DNA of 64,000 nt, from contig JBGUEQ010000006.1 in the NCBI GenBank assembly GCA_041821265.1, forward strand, positions 57,172-121,171. Reading direction: 5' to 3'. The notes beneath the pieces were generated by a model. It was not told the origin of the DNA. It did not search any database and saw only the letters and a program-made list of their open reading frames with translations. Position numbers and translations under genes: made by a program. The first letter of the stretch is position 1. Each line of letters starts with the position of its first letter. This DNA comes from Lachnotalea sp041821265. Lineage in GTDB: Bacteria > Bacillota > Clostridia > Lachnospirales > Lachnospiraceae. Shown one piece after another: positions 42,502-52,369 of this stretch.

Positions 42502-42537
42502 CAACCGGTTGACATACAAAATATAACATGCTATTAT
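42502..42537 (+). promoter_or_regulatory. Promoter with LacI-type operator of the sucrose locus
   Basis: TTGACA (42509-42514), 17-nt spacer, TATTAT (42532-42537). CAACCGGTTG (42502-42511), a perfect palindrome with a central CG as LacI-family proteins prefer, overlaps the -35 box. The LacI regulator at 48126 is the obvious ligand-controlled repressor for it. Confidence 0.7.
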
Positions 42538-42599
42538 TGGGTTATAACAAATCATGATTGTTAAAACCAAGTCAATAAGTTCAAAACGGAGGGAATTTT

Positions 42600-43967
42600 A
42601 TGAAAGTAAAAATGAAAAAGTTTGTCACATTATTGTCAGTTACATCGTTAACCGTTGGTTTATTAGCTGGATGTGGTAGCAAAGCGCAGGAGGATGCGAC
42701 AGAAACAACGACAGAAGAAATAACAGAAACGACAGAAGCAACAGATACCAATGAAAGTACAGATTTATCAGGAGTTCAAATTTCTTTTTTAAACAGCAAA
42801 GGTGAAATTCAATCAGCGTTAGAGGAAATGGCAACAAGATTTGAAGCGGAAACAGGAATAGCGGTTGACATTATGGCCTGTGGAGCAGGAGAAGTTCCTT
42901 ATACTAAAATTACAAGTGCATACAATTCAGGAACAGCACCAACAATGGCTATGCTTGATGGAACTGATATTGTTGCCTTAGCAGAAGAATATGCATTAGA
43001 TTTATCGAGTGAAGACTGGATTTCTGAATGTGAAAGTCAAGTTACTAAAATAAATGGTACAGTATACAGCTTTCCATTCTGTATTGAAGGTAGAGGTTTA
43101 ATATACAATAAAACAGCTATTGAAAAAACATTGGGAACAGATTTTGATCCAACAACAATTAATTCTTATGATGCATTAAATAGTTTGTTAGAAGATCTAA
43201 GAACAAAGGGAATGGAAAATCCAGTTGTTATTTCAAAAGAAGATTGGTCATTAGGTGCGCATCAATTAGGGTTCATATACGATACTTATGATGGAACAAC
43301 AGAGGGAAGCTCTAAGCTAATTGCTGATTTAGAGAGCGGTGCACAAAATCCAGCAGAATATGAAAGACTTACTCAATTCTTAGATACAATGGATTTATTA
43401 TTGGAATATAACATTAACGGAAAAGATCCATTAGGTGCATTGTATGAACAAGATCCTATTTTCTTAGCAGAAGGAGATGCCGCAATTTGGGCTAATGGAT
43501 GCTGGGCATGGCCAAATATTGAAGATTCAGGAGCTTCAACTACGGATGAATATGGTTTCTTACCATTTGTATTAGGAAACGAGACAACAGATTTCGCTAA
43601 TACTAGTATTCAGGCAGCACCATCAAAACAAGTTATGATTGACAATGTACAGGCAACACCGGAACAACAAGCAGCAGCGAAAGAATTTCTTAACTGGATT
43701 GTGTTTTCAGAAACTGGACAGCAAATGTTAGTTGAAAAATGTGCATTAATTCCAGCATGTACAAATAATGCATTTGAACCACTTGACCCACTTGGAAGGG
43801 ATATCAAAGCTAGAATGGCAAATGGAACTACATATAACTCTTCTTACATTTCACCATCTGATCATTGGAGTGTAATGGGAGCGGCAATGCAAAAATATAT
43901 TGCAAAACAGTCATCAAGAGAAGAATTCACACAAAGCTTAGCAGATTATTGGACATCACAGAAATAA
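42600..43967 (+). CDS. Sugar ABC transporter substrate-binding lipoprotein
   Basis: 455 aa. A type II signal peptide ends in the lipobox LLAGC (Cys25), followed by a Thr/Glu-rich linker and a cluster B/CUT1 binding-protein fold (IYNKTAIEK, DAAIWANGCWAWPNI, EFLNWIVFS). It captures an oligosaccharide, likely sucrose or a fructo-oligosaccharide given the neighbouring phosphorylase. GGAGGG lies 6 bases ahead of the ATG. Two permeases follow; no ATPase is encoded here, so a shared MsmK/MsiK-type ATPase from elsewhere is needed. Confidence 0.92.
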   Translation: MKVKMKKFVTLLSVTSLTVGLLAGCGSKAQEDATETTTEEITETTEATDTNESTDLSGVQISFLNSKGEIQSALEEMATRFEAETGIAVDIMACGAGEVPYTKITSAYNSGTAPTMAMLDGTDIVALAEEYALDLSSEDWISECESQVTKINGTVYSFPFCIEGRGLIYNKTAIEKTLGTDFDPTTINSYDALNSLLEDLRTKGMENPVVISKEDWSLGAHQLGFIYDTYDGTTEGSSKLIADLESGAQNPAEYERLTQFLDTMDLLLEYNINGKDPLGALYEQDPIFLAEGDAAIWANGCWAWPNIEDSGASTTDEYGFLPFVLGNETTDFANTSIQAAPSKQVMIDNVQATPEQQAAAKEFLNWIVFSETGQQMLVEKCALIPACTNNAFEPLDPLGRDIKARMANGTTYNSSYISPSDHWSVMGAAMQKYIAKQSSREEFTQSLADYWTSQK

Positions 43968-44128
43968 ATCTTATTTTTTAGCATTAGGGGTTCAGAGCAA
44001 CCTTTCGCACATATAAAACACGTGTTTTCTGTGAGTTTCAGCACAAAAACATACTTAGTAAGTTTCTGTGGGGATACTTGTCTGGCGAAAATTGTTTTTG
44101 TTTGTTACTCGTGAAAATGAAAGCTATG

Positions 44129-44156
44129 AGTACTAGGTAGTTATCTACCTAGTACT
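44129..44156 (+). terminator. Perfect 12-bp hairpin between binding-protein and permease genes
   Basis: AGTACTAGGTAG, TTAT loop, CTACCTAGTACT, then TATTCT. Typical place for a partial terminator or stabiliser that keeps binding-protein mRNA above permease mRNA. Confidence 0.6.
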
Positions 44157-44184
44157 TATTCTAAAAAGAAAGGAACGGGATAGT

Positions 44185-45072
44185 ATGGGAACAATGGGAA
44201 ATAAACCTATGGAAAAAATCAAGAATCTTAGTATATTTGCTTTACCCGGTGTGTTAGTCTTCTTGGCAGTTGTTATTGTACCTTTTATATATGGATTTTA
44301 TCTTACACTTACAGACTGGAACGGTGTTACAACAACAAAAAATATAATAGGTATAGCAAACTATTTAGAGGTATTCAAAGATATTGATTTTTGGTCATCC
44401 ATGGGATTAACACTAAAATATGTATTGTTTTCCGTTGTTTTAGTTAATTTAGTTGCTTTTATGCTGGCCTATATTTTAACAAATGGAGTAAAAGGACAGA
44501 ATTTTTTTAGGACAGGATTTTTTACACCAAACTTAATTGGTGGTGTTGTACTTGGATTTATATGGCAATTTATTTTTTCGAGAGTGTTAGTAAATGTCGG
44601 AGCAAGCACAGGTTGGGGTATTTTTAGTACCTCATGGTTATCAAATCCCAATAAAGCATTTTGGTCTTTGGTAATCGTTACTGTTTGGCAATTATCAGGT
44701 TATATGATGTTGATCTATATTGCAGGTTTCATGGGTTTATCAACAGATGTGTTAGAAGCAGCAAGTATTGATGGAGCAACTGGATTCCAAAGACTTTCAA
44801 AGATTGTTATTCCATTAATGGTTCCATCCTTTGTAGTTTGTTTATTTTTAACATTATCCAGAGCATTTATGGTATATGATGTTAACTTAACATTAACAGG
44901 AGGTGAACCATATGGTACTACAAGACTTGTGGCAATGCATGTATATGAAAAAGCGTTTACTGCTAGAAACTACGGTGTTGGTCAGGCAGAAGCATTATTT
45001 TTATTCTTAATGGTAGCTGTGATTAGCGGTATTCAAATTTATGTTGGAAAGAAAAAGGAGGTTGAAGCATAA
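44185..45072 (+). CDS. Sugar ABC transporter permease 1
   Basis: 295 aa, six membrane segments, CUT1 permease of the MalF/MsmF type. The EAA-like loop LEAASIDGATGFQRLSKIVIPLM contacts the ATPase. It pairs with the next permease, whose ATG overlaps this stop by one base. Confidence 0.93.
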   Translation: MGTMGNKPMEKIKNLSIFALPGVLVFLAVVIVPFIYGFYLTLTDWNGVTTTKNIIGIANYLEVFKDIDFWSSMGLTLKYVLFSVVLVNLVAFMLAYILTNGVKGQNFFRTGFFTPNLIGGVVLGFIWQFIFSRVLVNVGASTGWGIFSTSWLSNPNKAFWSLVIVTVWQLSGYMMLIYIAGFMGLSTDVLEAASIDGATGFQRLSKIVIPLMVPSFVVCLFLTLSRAFMVYDVNLTLTGGEPYGTTRLVAMHVYEKAFTARNYGVGQAEALFLFLMVAVISGIQIYVGKKKEVEA

Positions 45073-45935
45073 TGAATACAAAGAAAACAGTTGGTGGTAC
45101 AAAAAAAATAGTGGTTGATTATATTAAAGTATTTTCAATGGCGGCTATGTTTATTTTATATATGGTGCCCTTTGTACTTATTATTTTAAACTCCTTTAAA
45201 TATAAAAAAGATATTATTAAAAATCCATTTTCACTTGCTACAAAAAAAGGATATACATTAAATAATTATGTGGTAGCATTTGATAAAATGAATTTTGTGA
45301 GAAGCTTTAGCAATTCATTATTAATAACGGGTCTTAGCACCTTATTTGTAATTGTTCTTTCCGCTATGACAGCATATTATTTTGTAAGAGCAAAAAATAA
45401 ATTCGCTGCTATTTGCTTTTCTTTTATGGCTGCGTCTATGATTATTCCGTTTCAGGCGATTATGATTCCACTTGTATCAATTTATGGTGCAAAATTAAAT
45501 ATGCTAAATAGTAGAACGACGTTAATATTTTTTCATGTTGGATTTGCAATGAGTATGTCAGTATTTATTTACCAAGGATTTATTAAAAGTAGCATTCCTC
45601 TTTCGTTAGAAGAAGCGGCTTGTCTGGATGGTTGTAGCAAGCCACAAACCTTTTTTATGATAGTATTTCCATTATTAAAACCAATTAGTTCAACTTTGAT
45701 TATATTGAATGTACTGGCTTTCTGGAATGACTACTTATTACCATCATTGGTACTAGGCAAAAAACAGATTATGACATTACCGTTATCGACGTATGCATTT
45801 TACGGTACATATTCAGCTGATTATGGAACAATCATGGCAGGATTAGTACTTACGGTAGCACCAATTTTAATTTTGTATTTAGCTTTACAAAAACAAATTA
45901 TCAGCGGTGTTGTTGCAGGAGCCGTTAAATCTTAA
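45072..45935 (+). CDS. Sugar ABC transporter permease 2
   Basis: 287 aa, six membrane segments, MalG/MsmG type. EAA loop LEEAACLDGCSKPQTFFMIVFPL. Overlap with the preceding gene (TAATG) indicates coupling and equal amounts of both permeases. Confidence 0.93.
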   Translation: MNTKKTVGGTKKIVVDYIKVFSMAAMFILYMVPFVLIILNSFKYKKDIIKNPFSLATKKGYTLNNYVVAFDKMNFVRSFSNSLLITGLSTLFVIVLSAMTAYYFVRAKNKFAAICFSFMAASMIIPFQAIMIPLVSIYGAKLNMLNSRTTLIFFHVGFAMSMSVFIYQGFIKSSIPLSLEEAACLDGCSKPQTFFMIVFPLLKPISSTLIILNVLAFWNDYLLPSLVLGKKQIMTLPLSTYAFYGTYSADYGTIMAGLVLTVAPILILYLALQKQIISGVVAGAVKS

Positions 45936-46029
45936 CTAGGATGATACTAAATAGTTATAATGACTTCGGGGTAAAAAGAGAAAGGATTTAGTATAAAGCA
46001 AAACAGGCTTAGTACTTATTGGAATAGAT

Positions 46030-47481
46030 ATGAAGAAAATAGAAAATAAAGTTATGCTAATAACATATTCAGATTCAATGGGAGAAAATTTAAAGGATTT
46101 ATATTACATTTTAGACAAATATTTTTCAAATGCAATTGCAGGAGTTCATATTTTGCCCTTTTTCCCATCTTCGGGAGATAGGGGTTTTGCTCCTGTTGAT
46201 TATCATCGAGTGGACGAAGCTTTTGGTAATTGGTCAGATGTAGAAAAATTAGCTGAAAAGTACTATTTGACATTTGATTATATGATTAATCATATTTCAG
46301 CGCAAAGTGAGTATTATAAAGATTTTTTGCGAAAGAAAGAACAATCAAAATATAAAGATTTGTTTATTCGTTATAAGGATTTTTGGGAAAATGGAGAACC
46401 TACTAAGGAAGAAGTAGATGCTATTTATAAGAGAAAACCAAGAGCTCCTTATGTAGATGCTATTTTTGCAGATGGTACAAGCGAAAAAGTATGGTGTACT
46501 TTTGATGAAGAACAAATAGATATTAATTGTAAGACGAGTACAGCCAAAGAATTTATTAAAGATAACCTGTTGTGTTTATGTAAACATGGCGCAGCACTAA
46601 TAAGACTTGATGCATTTGCTTATGCAACTAAAAAAGCGGGAAGCAGTTGTTTCTTTATAGAACCAGATATTTGGAACTTTTTACATGAGTGTAATGACAT
46701 TGTTAGTGAATATGGAGTAGAGCTTTTACCAGAAATTCACGAACATTACAGCATGCAGAAAAAGATAGAGGAAAAAGAGTATTATGTTTATGATTTTGCA
46801 TTACCAATGCTTCTTATTAATGCATTATATTATGGAGAAACAAAGTATTTGAAAAACTGGTTAGAAATATGTCCTAGAAAACAATTTACTACATTAGATA
46901 CACATGATGGAATTGGCGTAGTTGATGTAAAGGATTTATTGCCAAAGGATGAAATTGAAAGAACAAAAGAAGATATTTTTAAGTATGGTGCAAATGTAAA
47001 GAAAATTTATAACACGGCCGCTTATCATAACTTAGATATTTACCAAGTAAATTGTTCTTATTATTCTGCACTTGGAGATGATGATGATGCGTATTTATTG
47101 GCCAGGGCAGTACAGTTTTTTGCACCAGGTATACCACAAGTGTATTATGTGGGACTATTAGCAGGAAAAAATGATTTGAAATTGCTGGAAGAAACAAAGG
47201 TTGGTCGAAATATAAATAGACACTATTATAAATTAGATGAAATCGAAAAAGAGGTTAAAAGATCTGTTGTTCAAAAATTAATTAAACTTATGGAGTTTAG
47301 AAATTCTTATCCTGCATTTGATGATGAATTTAATATGATTACAAGTGGTAAGGAGCAGTTAGTTATTGAAAGAAAAAATGGTGAATATGTAGCAAAATTA
47401 GAAGCTAACTTTATAACAAAACAAATTAAAATTGATTATTTTAATATTAAAAGTAAAACAAATAACAGGTTAGTTTTATAA
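46030..47481 (+). CDS. GH13 sucrose phosphorylase-like enzyme
   Basis: 483 aa, without signal peptide. VHILPFFPSSGDRGFAPVDY and MINHISAQS are the subfamily 18 signatures, LIRLDAFAY carries the nucleophile Asp, LLPEIHEHY the acid/base Glu and TLDTHDGIG the third acid. These enzymes split sucrose (or sucrose 6'-phosphate) with phosphate to glucose-1-phosphate and fructose (or fructose-6-phosphate). Next to a non-PTS ABC importer, free sucrose is the likelier substrate. Glucose-1-phosphate could also feed the dTDP-sugar pathway, but that link is speculative. Confidence 0.9.
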   Translation: MKKIENKVMLITYSDSMGENLKDLYYILDKYFSNAIAGVHILPFFPSSGDRGFAPVDYHRVDEAFGNWSDVEKLAEKYYLTFDYMINHISAQSEYYKDFLRKKEQSKYKDLFIRYKDFWENGEPTKEEVDAIYKRKPRAPYVDAIFADGTSEKVWCTFDEEQIDINCKTSTAKEFIKDNLLCLCKHGAALIRLDAFAYATKKAGSSCFFIEPDIWNFLHECNDIVSEYGVELLPEIHEHYSMQKKIEEKEYYVYDFALPMLLINALYYGETKYLKNWLEICPRKQFTTLDTHDGIGVVDVKDLLPKDEIERTKEDIFKYGANVKKIYNTAAYHNLDIYQVNCSYYSALGDDDDAYLLARAVQFFAPGIPQVYYVGLLAGKNDLKLLEETKVGRNINRHYYKLDEIEKEVKRSVVQKLIKLMEFRNSYPAFDDEFNMITSGKEQLVIERKNGEYVAKLEANFITKQIKIDYFNIKSKTNNRLVL

Positions 47482-47485
47482 TCTT

Positions 47486-48048
47486 TTGAGGATGTTCCCC
47501 TATTTTGTAGCAAGTATAGGTGGAGAAGCACAATATGCAGATTATAGGGATAGCTTTTTGAAAAATAAAAAATCAAAGCATCCTCAAATTCATTTCACCG
47601 CAAATAGTGGATGGATTAATGATCCAAACGGTTTGGTATGTTTGGTTTGTCTACAGATGCATTATTGTATTTCTATTCGGCAGCAGGTGATTCGAATCTA
47701 GGAAATAAAGTAAGTTCAATTCCTTGGTTTAGAACTAAAACAGTGGATTGCCTATATACAGGAAGTATGGGTATTCCATGCGAATTATCGCTTTTAAAAA
47801 AACAATCGCTGCTAAAAGGTTTTCAATGTAATATCGCAGGAGCATATATCGCTTATGATTCCACAAACGGAATTTTAAAGGTTGAAGACAGTGAAACACA
47901 TATAAGAAAAAATATTTCTGACTTTTGTAATATTATTGATAAAGGAATAATTGAAATAAGTGCAAATAATGATATAATATATGCAGTATATGAGTTTGCA
48001 TTTAAGAATGATAAGAAAAAAATTGTATTTGCTTCTAATAATTTATAA
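47486..48048 (+). pseudogene. GH32 (invertase/fructanase) remnant with internal deletion
   Basis: The first frame (47486-47701) contains HFTANSGWINDPNGLV, the GH32 N-terminal block with the nucleophile Asp. Past about 47640 the homology moves to another frame (47638-48048), where STDALLYFYSAAGDS and GSMGIPCELSLLKK resemble the late catalytic region and start of the beta-sandwich. The central part, with the RDP and EC motifs, is missing. About 185 codons remain of the usual ~480, so it is a dead gene. It once gave the sucrose locus a hydrolytic route beside the phosphorylase. Confidence 0.8.
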
Positions 48049-48125
48049 GTATTAAATATTTTTGAAATTAATCAATATATTTAATCGGATTAATATTAAA
48101 AGCAATATAACGGAGGGAATTATTT

Positions 48126-49103
48126 GTGGCAACATTAAAAGACGTAGCAAAAGAGACTAATTTGACAGTTAGTACTGTATCAAGAGTGCTTAATAATAGA
48201 GGGTATATTAGTGAGGAAACTCATAAAAGAGTATATGATGCAATGAAGAAATTAAATTATCAACCAAATGAAGTAGCGAGGTCTTTATCAAAGCAAACAA
48301 CAAACACGATAGGGGTTATAGTTCCACATATTAGGCATCCGTATTTTGCTGAATTAATTAGCAATATTGAATCAGCGGCTAATCAACGTAATTATAGGAT
48401 TTTACTATTTAATTCAAAGAATCGCGAGGAAAAAGAAGTAGAAATTTTGGAAATGTGCACAAGCAATCGTGTTGCTGGAATTATTCTTTGTAGTGGAACC
48501 GTGGAAATGAATAAATTCGATGGAATTAACGTGCCACTTATTACAATAGAGAGAAATCTTGAAAAGGGTACAGCTTCAGTTGAGTGTGATAACTTAAAGG
48601 GAGGACGTTTAGCAGCTAAGCATTTAATAGATTGCGGCTGCAAAAATTTAATTCAGATTAGTGGAGTATGCGGAAATTATATGCCAGCAGATGTTAGAGA
48701 AGTTGGCTTTGTAGAAGTATGTAATGAATTTGGAATAAAACATCAGGAATTAAAAACTAATGCAATGCAATACAATATGGGGGAATATCATGAGTTAGTT
48801 GAAGCAGCATTACTCGATAACAAAGAGGTGGATGGAATTTTTGCAAGTAGTGATTTGATTGCAGCACAGATTTTACAGGTATGTGCCAAATTAAAGATCA
48901 ATGTGCCTGAGCAACTAAAAATAGTTGGGTTTGATGATGTTTTAGTATCTTCGATCACAACACCAACAATTACAACCATTCATCAACCAATTAAAGAAAT
49001 GTCACAAATGGCTATTTCATTATTAATTGACGCAAGTAAAAATAAAATGGTTCCGAGCAAAACGATACTTCCAGTTAGTTTAGTGAAACGAGAAACAACA
49101 TAA
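48126..49103 (+). CDS. LacI-family transcriptional regulator
   Basis: 325 aa from a GTG start 8 bases after GGAGGG. The N-terminal helix-turn-helix TLKDVAKETNLTVSTVSRVLNNRGYIS with hinge PNEVARSL is standard, followed by a periplasmic-binding-like effector domain (IGVIVPHIRHPYFAELI; VDGIFASSDLIA; VGFDDV). It should repress the transporter/phosphorylase promoter through CAACCGGTTG at 42502 and release it on sugar binding. TAATCGGATTA in its own upstream region (about 48082-48092) might be a weaker autoregulatory site. Confidence 0.93.
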   Translation: MATLKDVAKETNLTVSTVSRVLNNRGYISEETHKRVYDAMKKLNYQPNEVARSLSKQTTNTIGVIVPHIRHPYFAELISNIESAANQRNYRILLFNSKNREEKEVEILEMCTSNRVAGIILCSGTVEMNKFDGINVPLITIERNLEKGTASVECDNLKGGRLAAKHLIDCGCKNLIQISGVCGNYMPADVREVGFVEVCNEFGIKHQELKTNAMQYNMGEYHELVEAALLDNKEVDGIFASSDLIAAQILQVCAKLKINVPEQLKIVGFDDVLVSSITTPTITTIHQPIKEMSQMAISLLIDASKNKMVPSKTILPVSLVKRETT

Positions 49104-49127
49104 AAATTAATAAAAAATTTATATTAT

Positions 49128-49170
49128 AAAGTGTCGAATAATCCTATATTACTAGAATGATCGACACTTT
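49128..49170 (+). terminator. Terminator after the LacI gene
   Basis: AAAGTGTCGA (49128-49137) pairs with TCGACACTTT (49161-49170) then TTG; 23-nt loop. Confidence 0.6.
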
Positions 49171-49309
49171 TGCGCTACAATTAAAATAATATATAATAAA
49201 TTGGGAATAAAATTACCATAATAGCTAATGCTAAAAAGGTGATTTTGGTTTATAATGGGGAAGAAGTTAATAACGTAAATTTAAAAATGATTTGGGTAAG
49301 GAGATTAGT

Positions 49310-49768
49310 ATGATATACTTTATTATTTCAACAGCAGTATTTGCACTGGATTTTGTTATTAAGCATTTAGTTGAGACAAAGTTAGAATATAATAAACCAG
49401 AGAAAAAGCTAAAAGACACTCTTATTATTAGAAAAATCTATAATCGAGGTGGCGCACTCAACGCATTAGACTCAAAACAAGAATTTGTAGCAGGATTCTC
49501 AGCTGCACTTACATTTTCAATATTTGTAGCACAGTTTTTATTAATGAGTAAAAAGGGTGCACATGTTTTGAAATTAGGTTTGAGTTTTGTGTTAGGGGGA
49601 GCCGCTAGTAATGTATATGATAGAATTATACGCAAGTATGTAGTAGACTATTTTAGCTTTAATACGAAATTTAAAAAGTTAAAAGATATTGTTTTTAACA
49701 TATCAGATATGTTTATATTTATAGGAACTGCACTTGCAGCATTATATAGTGTAGTTACGGATAAATAG
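49310..49768 (+). CDS. Signal peptidase II-like membrane protein
   Basis: 152 aa with four membrane segments. YNRGGALN, GGAASNVYDRIIRKYVVDYFSF and FNISDMFIFIG match LspA blocks; the Asp in YDR and the Asp in ISD are the aspartic protease pair. It lacks some usual LspA spacing, and the loop with KKLKDT is short, so it may be a second, specialised copy. SD AAGGAG 6 bases before 49310 sets the start. Confidence 0.75.
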   Translation: MIYFIISTAVFALDFVIKHLVETKLEYNKPEKKLKDTLIIRKIYNRGGALNALDSKQEFVAGFSAALTFSIFVAQFLLMSKKGAHVLKLGLSFVLGGAASNVYDRIIRKYVVDYFSFNTKFKKLKDIVFNISDMFIFIGTALAALYSVVTDK

Positions 49769-49798
49769 AAAGATATATTTGCATCAGCAATATGAAAC

Positions 49799-49839
49799 AA
49801 AAGAGCTTACCAACACTAGAAGTTGGATAAGCTCTTTTT
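49799..49839 (+). terminator. Bidirectional terminator between lspA-like and NSS genes
   Basis: AAAAGAGCTTACCAAC (49799-49814) and GTTGGATAAGCTCTTTTT (49822-49839) form a stem with one bulged A. The T5 on the plus strand and T4 on the minus strand serve the two convergent genes. Confidence 0.8.
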
Positions 49840-49913
49840 GGTAAAGTTATTTAGATTTCTATTAAAGTTAAAGATAGTATGATATTTGTCACAAAAAGTG
49901 AATAATATCAAAT

Positions 49914-51257
49914 CTACCGATGAAAGGCACCGATAATAGATGTGATTAATATTAAAACTAAAAATAAAGGTGCAATAAATTTAATTACAATATTGTACAA
50001 TTTTCTACTTTTAAAAGGCCCTGAAGTACTGATTTCTTCTGCGATTATATCTGGTTTCATAATGTATCCGACAAAGATGCACATGAATAATGAAACTAAT
50101 GGCATAAGAATAGTATTGCTAATAAAATCAAAAAAGTCTAAAATGGACATTCCAATAATTTGAACACTAGACCACGCACCAAATCCAAGAGTGGAAGGAA
50201 GTGCCATAGCAAAGGCTATCGAGATGATAACAATGCAGGATGTAATACGATTCCATTTCATTTTTTCTTCAACCATAGACACGATAGTTTCCATCAACGA
50301 AATAGAAGAGGTCACGGCGGCAAAGAACACAAGTGCAAAAAAAGCTCCTCCGATGATACTACCAAACTTCATACTATGAAAGACACGTGGCAAGATTACA
50401 AACATCAAACCAGGACCATAAGATGAAGCCGCTTGCTCGCCTCCTCCAAAAGCAAATACGGAAGGAACAATAATTAGCCCAGCAACAAAGGCAATTCCAG
50501 TGTCAAATATCTCAATGTGTCGTACACATTGTTCTATATTTTCTTCTTTTTTCATATAAGAACCATATGTGATCATAATTCCCATTGCTAAGGATAAAGA
50601 ATAGAATAATTGACCAGCAGCAGCTACCACGGCGGCAAACGAAAATTTACTAATATCAGGAGTTACATAATACAATAGACCATCAATAGCACCAGGAACG
50701 GTTAGCCCATAAACTGCAACACCAATGGATAATAATATTAAAATTGGCATTAAAATCTTATTGAATTTTTCAATTCCTTTTTCTACCCCTCCTACTACGA
50801 TTGCTGCAGTCACAAGTATGAATACTGCCAAGAATAGAATGGGTTGTGTAGTTCCGGTTATAAAATTTGTGAAATACGTATCTTGTGTTGCTGCAACACT
50901 TTCATTTCTTATATATACGGTCAAATACTTGATAACCCATCCCCCAATGACACAGTAATATGGAAATATAATGATTGGTACAAGGGCGGATAAATATCCA
51001 ATAAATTTGTATTTTGGATTAAGAGCACCATATGCATTAACAACACTTTTTCCGGTTTTTCTACCGATAGTAATCTCTGTTAGCATTAATGAGAAACCAA
51101 ATGTTATAGCGAGTACAAAATAAATAAGTAAAAAAGTTCCCCCACCATATTTTGCAGCTAAATACGGAAATCTCCATAAATTTCCTAATCCTACAGCTGA
51201 CCCAGCCGCTGCAAGTATAAAACCAATTTTACCTGAAAACTTCTTCTTTTCTCCCAT
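49914..51257 (-). CDS. Neurotransmitter:sodium symporter (NSS) family transporter
   Basis: 447 aa with 11-12 membrane segments. The first segment AAAGSAVGLGNLWRFPYLAAKYGGG is the NSS signature (sodium and substrate site, unwound GLGN). Segment 6 (YSLSLAMGIMITYGSY) is also typical. Bacterial members such as LeuT, TnaT and MhsT import amino acids with sodium. It stands alone; the minus-strand upstream region (51258-51588) has no other gene. Confidence 0.93.
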   Translation of the reverse strand: MGEKKKFSGKIGFILAAAGSAVGLGNLWRFPYLAAKYGGGTFLLIYFVLAITFGFSLMLTEITIGRKTGKSVVNAYGALNPKYKFIGYLSALVPIIIFPYYCVIGGWVIKYLTVYIRNESVAATQDTYFTNFITGTTQPILFLAVFILVTAAIVVGGVEKGIEKFNKILMPILILLSIGVAVYGLTVPGAIDGLLYYVTPDISKFSFAAVVAAAGQLFYSLSLAMGIMITYGSYMKKEENIEQCVRHIEIFDTGIAFVAGLIIVPSVFAFGGGEQAASSYGPGLMFVILPRVFHSMKFGSIIGGAFFALVFFAAVTSSISLMETIVSMVEEKMKWNRITSCIVIISIAFAMALPSTLGFGAWSSVQIIGMSILDFFDFISNTILMPLVSLFMCIFVGYIMKPDIIAEEISTSGPFKSRKLYNIVIKFIAPLFLVLILITSIIGAFHR

Positions 51258-51417
51258 AAAATAAATCCTTTCTATTATAAAATTTTATTAGTGTGGCATA
51301 TTTCACATGCCTAGTATTCTGTTACATGAATCATTTTGTAAAAGAGACGCCAATTATATATTTTAAAATAGAAGTATATGAATTGCAATGGTTTATAAGA
51401 AAAAGATCAATTTAAAT

Positions 51418-51485
51418 GTAACAGTGCAGCCATACCATTCATAATGTGCCAGAATATACAGATATGCCAATCAGTTTGTTAAGAA
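51418..51485 (+). repeat. C-type palindromic element end
   Basis: GTAACAGTGCAGCCATACCA, then TTCATAATGTGCCAGAATAT and ATGCCAATCAGTTTGTTAAG, line up with the reverse complement of the right end of element C1 (62507-62692). A possible matching right end GTTAC lies at 51566-51570, but its flank only loosely matches the left flank. The rest of 51258-51588 shows nothing gene-like. Confidence 0.6.
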
Positions 51486-51588
51486 TTTTGAATTGTTTTA
51501 TGATGGATAAAAGATAGTTCAGAGCAGATAAATAAGAGTAAAGAATATGACAGTAAATACAGAAAGTTACAATTTATGTTGTGAAAAT

Positions 51589-52347
51589 TTAATTAGCTTT
51601 ACGATATTGAGCGGGCGTCATATTAGTATAATTCTTAAATATTGACGTAAAATGGCTTTGCGAACAAAAACAAAGGTATTGACTAATTTCAGCAATACTA
51701 TAATCAGAGTAACGAAGTAGATTTTGAGCTTCGGTTACTCTTTTTTTTTGCATAAATTCTGTTAAGGTTAACCCTGTTTCCTTTTTAAAGAGGTAGCTTA
51801 AATAAGTAGGTGTAAAGCCAGCATGACTAGCCAATTCATCTAATGTTATTTTTGTATGTAGGTGATTAAATATATAATCAACGATGGATTCAATTTGTGT
51901 GGATACAGCAGGTGATTGCCTCGCTAATTGCACTTTATGTGTAAAGTCTAATATCATAGTTTCAGCTAAGTTCCATATCGCATCGGATGAAACACAGGCA
52001 TCTGCTTTTTGTATATAAATGTCACTTAAATAATAAGCATCCTCTTCACAAAGTCCGCCCTCTATAGCAAAGCGAGTCGTTAATGTAGTACGTGCAACAA
52101 ATAAATACATTTGTTGTCGTAAAGGATTTTTAGACATTCGTCCAATTGTCTTAGTTGTTTGTAATTTCAATGCTATTTTCAACTTATCGACTTCACCATT
52201 TTTAACTAAGTTATGAAAACGCAATTCATCAATGTATTTGCCATGGGATTTTTCCAGCTCACGATTCATAAAAATTTCGGTTTCTAAAGCAAATTCAATA
52301 TTGGATTCATATGAATTTGAAGTTATATTGTTGGATTTGGTTAGCAT
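51589..52347 (-). CDS. AraC-family transcriptional regulator
   Basis: 252 aa. The C-terminal ~100 residues hold the two helix-turn-helix motifs (TLDELASHAGFTPTYLSYLFKKETG; SIAEISQYLCFCSQSHFTSIFKNYTNMTPAQYRK). The N-terminal ~150 residues are helical, without the cupin common in sugar regulators, as in YesN-like proteins. Transcribed away from the GH3 gene, which it may control. C-type repeat elements flank it on both sides. Confidence 0.88.
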   Translation of the reverse strand: MLTKSNNITSNSYESNIEFALETEIFMNRELEKSHGKYIDELRFHNLVKNGEVDKLKIALKLQTTKTIGRMSKNPLRQQMYLFVARTTLTTRFAIEGGLCEEDAYYLSDIYIQKADACVSSDAIWNLAETMILDFTHKVQLARQSPAVSTQIESIVDYIFNHLHTKITLDELASHAGFTPTYLSYLFKKETGLTLTEFMQKKRVTEAQNLLRYSDYSIAEISQYLCFCSQSHFTSIFKNYTNMTPAQYRKAN

Positions 52348-52369
52348 ATGTAATATCTCCTTATTATAT

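Noticed and set aside
47690..47710. tRNA-like GATTCGAATC
   Set aside because: Only a T-loop-like string within the GH32 remnant; no cloverleaf or acceptor stem around it.
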